Shown here piece by piece: positions 8,398-14,867 of a stretch of 23,799 nucleotides of DNA. Origin of the DNA: a virus; the IMG/VR virus record IMGVR_UViG_3300027770_004783, positions 1 to 23,799 of that record. The stretch is one strand, 5' to 3'. The notes beneath the pieces are model-generated. The model was not told where the DNA came from and did not search any database. It worked only from the letters and a program-made list of their open reading frames with translations. Position 1 is the stretch's first letter, and every line of letters starts with the position of its first letter. The translations under genes and the position numbers were made by a program.

Positions 8398-8763
8398 ATG
8401 AACTACGAGAGTTGTGTAAAGAGACTATCACAAGCAAGTCCGGGTGTCGCGTTTTCCGTTCGAAAGATGTCATTGGCTGGACGGATGGAGTTAGTGCACC
8501 GAATCCGAGTTGAGGGAGTAGGCTTGGCCTTCAGTGAAGCGGGGAGCGAACCGAAGGACAAGCTAATGGCCGCCGAAATCAGCAGTTCGATCGAATCGCT
8601 CTATGTCCGATGGGGGTTGGTTTCCATTGAAGGATTGGAGATCGACGGTGTGGTGGCGGATGTCGATCGGTTGATCGCGACCGGACCCGAAGCGCTATGT
8701 CGAGAAATCGCGCAAGCAGTGCGGGAGCAATGTTTTCTGAGCGAGGAAGAGAGAAAAAACTAA
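8398..8763 (+). CDS. Tail assembly chaperone, G-like zero-frame product
   Basis: 121 residues from ATG 8398, with AAGGA upstream. The position between tail tube and tape measure is the invariant place for the gpG/gpGT chaperone pair of long-tailed phages, which coat the tape measure during tail assembly. The protein is mostly helical with a segment LAGRMELVHRIRVEG and ends in the acidic SEEERKN. Its last codons carry a canonical slippery heptamer immediately before the stop, and a second frame (-1) continues to 9089. That geometry supports the chaperone assignment better than the amino-acid sequence does. Confidence 0.75.
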   Translation: MNYESCVKRLSQASPGVAFSVRKMSLAGRMELVHRIRVEGVGLAFSEAGSEPKDKLMAAEISSSIESLYVRWGLVSIEGLEIDGVVADVDRLIATGPEALCREIAQAVREQCFLSEEERKN

Positions 8764-9089
8764 CCGTCGCCTTTCATTTTCAGTTCGCGAACCAAGCCGC
8801 GTGGAGGTGCGACGATTGCCGGAGACAGGGCTTGGAAAAGAAGCGGAATTGTGGGTTTCTTCAGATCGAACCGGTGAGCCGGGCCCCGGTCTGGTTGCGG
8901 GGTGCGGTGGTTAGCCAGGAGTGCCCACGAAGCTTTATAAGCGCCGATAGCTTGAGTTGGCTGGAGGCGTTTCATGTTTGGCGATTGGGCGGAAAGCAAG
9001 AGTTGAGTCAGTACTCGGCCAAGGCAGTTGAGGCGTTTTCGGTACTTGAGAGTGAGTTGTTAAAGGAGCGAGAGAATGGCGTCCGATAA
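8398..9089 (+). CDS. Tail assembly chaperone GT fusion by -1 frameshift
   Basis: Shifting back one base at 8754-8760 joins the zero frame to the frame that stops at 9087-9089. The fusion would be about 230 residues: 119 from the G frame, two slippage lysines, then about 109 residues beginning LTVAFHFQFANQAAW. No start with a ribosome-binding site serves the second frame alone, which supports expression only by frameshifting. The T extension contains two closely spaced cysteines in WRCDDCRRQG and a third in RNCGF, possibly a small metal site. It ends overlapping the tape-measure start by 14 bases. In lambda the extension recruits the tail tube protein and the G part binds the tape measure; the same role is inferred here. 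Confidence 0.75.
8754..8760 (+). promoter_or_regulatory. -1 programmed ribosomal frameshift slippery site
   Basis: The heptamer A AAA AAC is in the correct phase: zero-frame codons are AGA AAA AAC followed directly by the stop TAA at 8761-8763. A -1 slip re-pairs both tRNAs on AAA and the next codon is CTA. Downstream, CGTCGC near 8765 can pair with GCGACG near 8808, a possible stimulatory stem. The stop codon next to the heptamer may also add a pause. Confidence 0.8.
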
Positions 9090-9741
9090 TTACACAAACG
9101 ACATGGAGCGCCTCCTTGCAGGCGGAAGCGGCGCGGCGAGTGGGGCGACGGATCCGTTGGCATCCGCAGGCGTTGCGCAAGGTCGGGAGGCTACTGATCA
9201 GTTGAGTAAGCAGATCGCCGACTTAGTGCGCATTGCCCAGCAGCAGGTGGAGACGACTCGGGCGAATACGCTAGCCATTGAATCGACGGCCCGAGGAAGC
9301 CAGGCGACTGGCATTGGAACTGATGTTGCGAAGAGCGCTGGTAGCTTTCTGTTGAAAGGGCTGACTCTTGGCCCTTTGATTGGAGGCATCGCAAAGCTAT
9401 TCGGCAGCTCGGGAGACAAGTCGCCCGAGCCGGCGCTTCAGCGTTTCGCTCTGCCTGAGCCGATCAGGGCTGAGGCTGGGCTTTCGCCTGAAGGTAACCT
9501 GTATTCGATCGCGCGGGGCAGTGGCGATCAGCCCCGCGTTCTATCTCCGATGCTGACGGCCTCAGAACCGCAAGCTTCTGTTGGGGGGAATAGAAACAGT
9601 GGGGCGATCCAGAACATTACGGTCAACATTAGTGCAATGGACAGTAAGAGTTTTATGGATCGAAGCGATGATATCGCCCGGGCGGTGCGAGAGGCGATGT
9701 TGCACTCTCACTCTCTAAACGATGTGGTGAATGACTTATGA
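9076..9741 (+). CDS. Very short tape measure protein
   Basis: 221 residues, with AAAGGAG before ATG 9076, overlapping the GT frame. The N-terminal half is Ala/Gln/Thr-rich helix (EATDQLSKQIADLVRIAQQQ). A hydrophobic, membrane-like segment lies near 88-108 (SFLLKGLTLGPLIGGIAKLF), followed by a flexible Ser/Pro/Gly-rich stretch. The C-terminus, NITVNISAMDSKSFMDRSDD then IARAVREAML, is the usual ending of tape measure proteins. The family sets tail length at about 1.5 angstrom per residue, so 221 residues predict a tail of only some 30 nm. Long-tailed phages usually have 600 residues or more. The short size recalls the Rhodobacter GTA tape measure (also around 220 residues, from memory). Confidence 0.75.
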   Translation: MASDNYTNDMERLLAGGSGAASGATDPLASAGVAQGREATDQLSKQIADLVRIAQQQVETTRANTLAIESTARGSQATGIGTDVAKSAGSFLLKGLTLGPLIGGIAKLFGSSGDKSPEPALQRFALPEPIRAEAGLSPEGNLYSIARGSGDQPRVLSPMLTASEPQASVGGNRNSGAIQNITVNISAMDSKSFMDRSDDIARAVREAMLHSHSLNDVVNDL

Positions 9742-10094
9742 GCGATTTTCCATTGTTAAAGACCGGGGCTGTGATGCAGTATCCGGGGGAACGGGGCCGG
9801 CTGTTTTCGACAGAGATCATTCAGTTTGTCGACGGCAGTGAACAACGATATCGTAATTATTCGGGCGCTCTGTTGCGGTGGTCCATTCGCTTGGCGAATC
9901 TGGACGAAGACGAACTTGGACGCATCGAGGCATTTTATGCCCAAGAACAGGGCGAATTCGGTACGTTTTCGTTTACGGATCCTTGGGACGGAACGGAATA
10001 CCCCGAATGTCAGTTCGAAAACGAAGAGATCCTGGCCGAATTTCTCGAGTTTCAGGACAGTCGAACCAATCTTAGAATCCGGCAGGTTCGGTAG
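9738..10094 (+). CDS. DUF2460-like distal tail/baseplate protein, compact form
   Basis: 118 residues; ATG 9738 overlaps the tape measure stop in an ATGA arrangement, so translation is coupled. It begins FPLLKTGAVMQYP, continues with RNYSGALLRWSIRLANLDED and FYAQEQGEFGTFSFTDPWDG, and ends with a strand DSRTNLRIRQVR. This is the layout of DUF2460/TIGR02217 phage proteins, equivalent to GTA gp12, which form the distal tail ring. The next gene is a tandem paralog sharing the same framework: FPxLxTGxxxQYP, Lxxxxxxxxxx LxxxExFxAxxxGxxxTFxFxDP, and a final strand. Here the loop after the DP is short. Role by family is baseplate ring formation. Confidence 0.75.
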   Translation: MSDFPLLKTGAVMQYPGERGRLFSTEIIQFVDGSEQRYRNYSGALLRWSIRLANLDEDELGRIEAFYAQEQGEFGTFSFTDPWDGTEYPECQFENEEILAEFLEFQDSRTNLRIRQVR

Positions 10095-10101
10095 GAACGA
10101 A

Positions 10102-10896
10102 ATGGCTTTTTTCCCACAATTATCGACAGGTGTCGCGAGCCAGTATCCGCTTAGGCGGAGACAGGTGTTCCGTTCGGCGGTGAATCGGATGCGCGATGGA
10201 AGACAGATCAAGGCGTTTGACTCGGGCGGCAGTGGCCTCGAGATCGAGCTCGAACTCAATGGGTTGACCGACGATGAGATGACTGGATTGGAGGAGTTCT
10301 TCGCCGAACGCGAGGGCAGGAGAGAAACGTTTGGATTTTTGGATCCAGCGATGAACCTTCTCCAATGGAGTGAAGACTTCTCGAAACCGGTTTGGACTCG
10401 AGGTCCGCTACTCAGCGTCACCGGCGGGGAGCTAGACCCATGGGGGACCTTACGCGCGAGCCGCCTGCAGAATTCAGCAGGCGCGGCCCAGGCGGCGGTT
10501 CAGGCAATCGCAGCGCCTGGCGGTTATCGATACTGCTTGAGCATTTGGCTTTCGGCCGTCGCTCCGACGCAGTTGACACTGCTGGCGACATCTGGCGGGT
10601 TTAGCCAGTCGCAATTAGTGGTGGTTGATCAGCTCTGGAAGAGGTTTTCGTTGAGCGTAGAGCTTCCATCGTCGACGGAGTCGATCGGTTTCGGCTGGGA
10701 ACAATCGGCGGGTTCGGTCGTAAAGGCAGTGGGGGCACAAGTGGATGCGCAGCCGGCAGCAACGGGTTACCGAAAGACGGCCTCACGCCATGGCGTGTAT
10801 TCGAAAGTACGATTTGCGGCGGATACGTTCTCGCGGGTAGCGCGAGGAGTGGACGATAACAGCACAAACATCAAGCTTTTTGCCCGCCTAGCTTAA
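10102..10896 (+). CDS. DUF2460-like baseplate protein carrying a carbohydrate-binding-like insert
   Basis: 264 residues from ATG 10102, preceded by AGGA. The upstream extension of the open frame to 9826 is rejected because it runs through the previous gene. Residues 1-77 (FPQLSTGVASQYPLRRRQVF to ETFGFLDP) align with the first 83 or so of the preceding gene. About residues 78-230 are an inserted beta-sandwich-like module, opening AMNLLQWSEDFSKPVWTR and including YRYCLSIWLSAVAP and ATGYRKT. This is the usual look of phage carbohydrate-binding/jelly-roll modules. The last 35 residues (GVYSKVRFAADTFSRVARG to IKLFARLA) resume the DUF2460 C-terminal strands. Inferred role: a baseplate ring that also presents a sugar-binding domain for adsorption. 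Confidence 0.72.
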   Translation: MAFFPQLSTGVASQYPLRRRQVFRSAVNRMRDGRQIKAFDSGGSGLEIELELNGLTDDEMTGLEEFFAEREGRRETFGFLDPAMNLLQWSEDFSKPVWTRGPLLSVTGGELDPWGTLRASRLQNSAGAAQAAVQAIAAPGGYRYCLSIWLSAVAPTQLTLLATSGGFSQSQLVVVDQLWKRFSLSVELPSSTESIGFGWEQSAGSVVKAVGAQVDAQPAATGYRKTASRHGVYSKVRFAADTFSRVARGVDDNSTNIKLFARLA

Positions 10897-10922
10897 CGCT
10901 CCGCGGCTACTGGACGAACCCT

Positions 10923-13900
10923 ATGCTGACGATTCACGAGATGAAAGAGCTGGAGATCCTGGAAACTCCAGTGCTGCTGTTTGACTGCGAACTGCGAAAC
11001 GGCCAACACCATTATTGGGCGACGCATCAGGTGACGTTTGAGGGCAACCGCTACGATGCCCGACTCATCGAGCACACTGGCTTTGACATCAAGGCCTACT
11101 CGGAGGACGGGATAGACACGTCGGCGAAAGTAAGTGTCGTGCTGGCGAACGCAGATTCGCGGTACTCCCAAGTGGAACGAGGGGTAGGATTCAAGGGATC
11201 CCGTTTGACGGCCCGGTTTGTCTTCGTGAACCTAGCAAGCGGTGTGGCCTCGACCGAAGCGGTCACCCTATTTCGGGGTATTGGCAATTCTCCAGACCAG
11301 ATTCGGGAGTCGACATTTCAGGTATCGTTCAACAATCGGCTTAACTTTCAAAGAGTTCTACTGCCCGACGTGAGGATTCAGAAGCGATGCCCATGGCTGT
11401 TTCCCGCAATGCAGGCGAATCGAATTGAGGCAATTACCGGTGGGCCGCGAGCCAGCCATTCTCCATTCTTTCGCTGCGGGTATTCGGCCGGTGAGCCGGG
11501 GGGCGTTGGGAATCTGAATGGGACCGCACCGTTTACGAGTTGCGATTATACGCGTAAGTCGTGTGAAGAGCGGGGGATGTTTAGTACTGACTCCCATGTA
11601 CAAATCACGCGTCGCTTCGGTGGAATAGAATTTGTACCGTCGACAACGCTTGTTCGCGGTTACGGCGACAAGGGATACTCGACGAGCGCAGTGCAGACCA
11701 ATGAGGCGAAGTACAACGATTTTGTGCCGCTCGTCTACGGAACTTGCTGGGTGCAGCCGCCGATCACTCTGGCGCGGAATGACGGAAATCTAACTCGGAT
11801 GGAAGCATTGGTCGCCCTTGGTGAGATACGCGGGGTCTTGAAGGTAGTCGTCAATGACGTTGAGATTCCGCTGGCGGTTGACGGAACGAATATGACGTCG
11901 ACCGGATGGTACCACTTGGTAGGTAGAGGCAATCGAACCGGGGCGTTCAACCTCAATTTCACGGATGGTAATGGAGAGGCGCTGGGTGATCCCTACGGTA
12001 GCATGGCTTACGTTTCAGTGGTAGTTCCGAATCGGGTTCAGGATGGCAGATCGATACCTCGGGTACAGGTTCTGGTCGAAGGAGCAGAGTTACCGACGTA
12101 TGATGCAGACGGAGAGTTTGTAGCTGACCTCTTTACGAACAATCCGGCCTGGGTGATGCTCGATGTTCTGAAGCGGAGTGGATGGCGAGAGGACGAAATT
12201 GACCTAGCGAGCTTCGGGACAACGGCCCTCTATTGCGCCGATGAGATTTCGGCGTTTGATCTTCACGGAAACTCGGTGCTGATCCCTCGGTTCCAGTGCA
12301 ATCTTGCGCTCCGTAGGCGTCGGAGCGCGGCGGAGGTTGTCCGCGGGATTCGGAATTGCGCTGGCTTGTTCTTGACTTTTGGGGTGGGAGGTAAGCTGCA
12401 GCTACGGCAGGAGTCGACGATTGGAGTTCAACAGGCACAGGCTTCTTCAGGAACAAATTCGGTCGAAGAGCTACTGGGCGGTTGGCCGGCCTACGAGTTT
12501 GATGAGAGTTCGATTGTGAGAGGAGCAATCGGCGAGCCCAAGCTCAGGATGTACGCGAGAAGTTCCGCAGATACGCCGAATCGTTTCAGTGTGGAGTTCC
12601 AAGACTCGTTCAATGAGTATCAACAGGACTCTTTCTCCTTGCTGGATTTGAACGATGTTGTAACGGCCGGACAAGAGACGAGCGCCGCTCTTCCCGCGCT
12701 CGGATTGGCTAATTTCGATCAGGCGGCACGGATGACGAAGCTGCACTTGCTCAAGAGTGTGCGAGGCAACGTTTATCTGGAGTTCGAGACATCGGTGAAA
12801 GCGATCGGGCTCAAGCCGGGTGATTTAGTAACAATGACTTACGCTAAGCAGGGTATGGATCGACAATTATTCCGGATCAGTCGCATCACGCCGGGACTTA
12901 ACTTCCGCACTGTTCAACTGACCATGCAGCAGCACGAAGACGATTGGTATGTTCAGACGGCTGGCAATGGGGCGGAGTCATCGGGAAGGCAGCCCCGCTA
13001 TGAATTGGGCGTGCCCAGGCCGTTGGTTGGAAATATGCTCGATGGGGATGGGATCGCTCAGTTTACAATCAGCGAGACCTACGCGGAAGGAACAGACGGC
13101 TCGGCTCGTGTTGAAATCTCAGTTGGCTTCACAGAGCCAACGAGACCGGAGACGACGAAGTCGGGGATTCCGCTGTTGGCGCTGTCCCCGGTGTCGCAAG
13201 CAGCGGGCGGGTCTTTGAGGGGCGATCAGGTCCTTTATTATGCGCTCACGGGGCTCGATAGCGAAGGCCGCGAGAGTGCAACGTCGTTCCTTGTTCGGGC
13301 CGTAATCCCGGCAGGGACGGATACGAATCGAGTTATGCTGAGTGGCCTAAGTTTCGGCTCAGGGACCAATTCGTTTCATGTGTACCGAGGCACGAATCCT
13401 CATCAGATGGCGCGGATTGCAGTGAACCAACCCATCGCGTTGACTTACTCTGACGATGGTGAGGCCGATGGCTTTGTGTCACCGCCGGACGAAAATTTTT
13501 CGCACGCGAATTTCTATTGGCGGTTAGAGCTGCAGGGCGAGCGGACGGCGGGGATCGTCAGTTCCGGGGCGATCGGTCATCCTGGCTTGAACATGATGGT
13601 CAATGAATGGCGATCAAAGACGGTAAGAATTGTCAGCGGCAGAGGGGTGGGACAGGAGAGAAGGATCGAGAGCAATTCGGAGACGAGTTGCGTTTTGAGC
13701 GCAGCTTGGGCGGTGGTACCTGATGCGACGAGCAAGTGGTCAATTGTGGAACCGAGTTGGGTGCGAGGGGCCACGACGTCTACGAGCCCGGCCGTATTCG
13801 AGGTTCCGAATCGAGAAGGAGCGACGGTCCAAGTTACGGGTCGCGCGGCGAATGCGAATGATCGAGAGTGCCTTCCGGAGCTGTCGCCAGTTACGCGATG

Positions 13901-14837
13901 GCGGATTCTGGGGGCCAGCGCGGCGCAACTTGATGTGGATGTGGCTCCAACACCATCGTTCTCAATGAGTTCAGTCGGTGACGGTACGATTGAAGTGCAT
14001 TCGATTGGTTTCCCTTCGCTGGTCAACACGCGAACGATTTCGGCCGGAACCTTGGTGTTGCGGTATTGGGATGAGCTTCAGAGCCCATCATCTGTCGTTT
14101 TGAGCCAAGCCATTGATGAGGTGGATAACACGATCTTGGTCTCAATTGCCGGTCGGCTTTCGGTTGGACAACTGTTCCAAATCGACGGCGAGTTGTTAGT
14201 GGTTACGACAGTATCCGCTGGTGGGGATTTGGTGCAGGCGGTGCGAGGTTCCCATGGTTCGTTGATCGAAATTCACGCTGTTGGGGCGACGGTTTATCCC
14301 TTGGACCAGAGGACTCATATCCTACCTTTTGGGCGGGACTTTTTTGGATCACCGGCCAGCGGAAGCTTTTCGTTTAACTCACACTTGCCTGGGATGAGGG
14401 TTGCCGCGGCGGACCTTTACTTGACGAATGGTCGCGGGAATTCGGAAGTGGCGAAGCGAAACGTAACGGGGACCGTTGACTACGGATTGAGGACGTTGCA
14501 GGGTGGCCAGATCTCACTGCAGGTTGAGGGATGGCTGGCGATTCAGGAAGATGCGACGCCACCGTTTCTGGTTGAATCGCCACTGGTGATGCGGGACCTT
14601 TTCGCAGTCGTAGGCGGCGCGCCGATGCTTGGTCCAATCGTGCTGGTTCTCCGACAGGATGAGGACGAGATTTGCAGGTTAACGATTCCAGCCGGGCAGA
14701 CGGTTTCAAACAGAGTCGACGGATTTGGAATGGCTCCGCTGCGGACAGGAGCGAGGTTAAGGCTGGAGATTGAAGGCGTAGCGCAAACGGCGGAGAGCAC
14801 TCCAGGAAGTGATCTGACAGTGACAATTCGACTGTAA
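10923..14837 (+). CDS. Large tail hub protein (DUF2163-like N-terminus, FN3-like and beta modules)
   Basis: 1304 residues. ATG 10923 has only a weak GGACG upstream; ATG 10941 is an alternative. N-terminal 150 residues match the DUF2163/GTA gp13-like start (VLLFDCELRNGQHHYWATHQ). A cysteine-containing region follows, from CPWLFP (C156) through CGY and SCDYTRKSCEERG, which may bind metal or form disulfides. Then comes YNDFVPLVYGTCWVQPPI (from Y264), typical of central tail hub/host-specificity proteins. Residues about 735-860 are FN3-like with FHVYRGTNPHQ. A beta module near 1080 reads GQLFQIDGELLVVTT. It seems to merge the hub and the megatron roles that GTAs split between gp13 and gp15. No separate NlpC/P60 peptidase gene is present. 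Confidence 0.78.
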   Translation: MLTIHEMKELEILETPVLLFDCELRNGQHHYWATHQVTFEGNRYDARLIEHTGFDIKAYSEDGIDTSAKVSVVLANADSRYSQVERGVGFKGSRLTARFVFVNLASGVASTEAVTLFRGIGNSPDQIRESTFQVSFNNRLNFQRVLLPDVRIQKRCPWLFPAMQANRIEAITGGPRASHSPFFRCGYSAGEPGGVGNLNGTAPFTSCDYTRKSCEERGMFSTDSHVQITRRFGGIEFVPSTTLVRGYGDKGYSTSAVQTNEAKYNDFVPLVYGTCWVQPPITLARNDGNLTRMEALVALGEIRGVLKVVVNDVEIPLAVDGTNMTSTGWYHLVGRGNRTGAFNLNFTDGNGEALGDPYGSMAYVSVVVPNRVQDGRSIPRVQVLVEGAELPTYDADGEFVADLFTNNPAWVMLDVLKRSGWREDEIDLASFGTTALYCADEISAFDLHGNSVLIPRFQCNLALRRRRSAAEVVRGIRNCAGLFLTFGVGGKLQLRQESTIGVQQAQASSGTNSVEELLGGWPAYEFDESSIVRGAIGEPKLRMYARSSADTPNRFSVEFQDSFNEYQQDSFSLLDLNDVVTAGQETSAALPALGLANFDQAARMTKLHLLKSVRGNVYLEFETSVKAIGLKPGDLVTMTYAKQGMDRQLFRISRITPGLNFRTVQLTMQQHEDDWYVQTAGNGAESSGRQPRYELGVPRPLVGNMLDGDGIAQFTISETYAEGTDGSARVEISVGFTEPTRPETTKSGIPLLALSPVSQAAGGSLRGDQVLYYALTGLDSEGRESATSFLVRAVIPAGTDTNRVMLSGLSFGSGTNSFHVYRGTNPHQMARIAVNQPIALTYSDDGEADGFVSPPDENFSHANFYWRLELQGERTAGIVSSGAIGHPGLNMMVNEWRSKTVRIVSGRGVGQERRIESNSETSCVLSAAWAVVPDATSKWSIVEPSWVRGATTSTSPAVFEVPNREGATVQVTGRAANANDRECLPELSPVTRWRILGASAAQLDVDVAPTPSFSMSSVGDGTIEVHSIGFPSLVNTRTISAGTLVLRYWDELQSPSSVVLSQAIDEVDNTILVSIAGRLSVGQLFQIDGELLVVTTVSAGGDLVQAVRGSHGSLIEIHAVGATVYPLDQRTHILPFGRDFFGSPASGSFSFNSHLPGMRVAAADLYLTNGRGNSEVAKRNVTGTVDYGLRTLQGGQISLQVEGWLAIQEDATPPFLVESPLVMRDLFAVVGGAPMLGPIVLVLRQDEDEICRLTIPAGQTVSNRVDGFGMAPLRTGARLRLEIEGVAQTAESTPGSDLTVTIRL

Positions 14838-14867
14838 CATTCGACTGGAACAAAGGAGCGCAAGACG

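Noticed and set aside
8697-9089. Independent gene in the second chaperone frame
   Set aside because: Its ATG 8697 lies within the G frame without a ribosome-binding site, and an in-phase slippery heptamer explains its expression better.
9826-10101. Longer start for the second DUF2460-like gene
   Set aside because: The extension is the out-of-frame reading of the preceding, well-supported gene; ATG 10102 has its own ribosome-binding site and the family N-terminus.
12133-14863. Long minus-strand open frames opposite the hub gene
   Set aside because: They are antisense shadows of a GC-biased coding region: no start signals, repetitive Arg/Ser/Pro text, no domain pattern.
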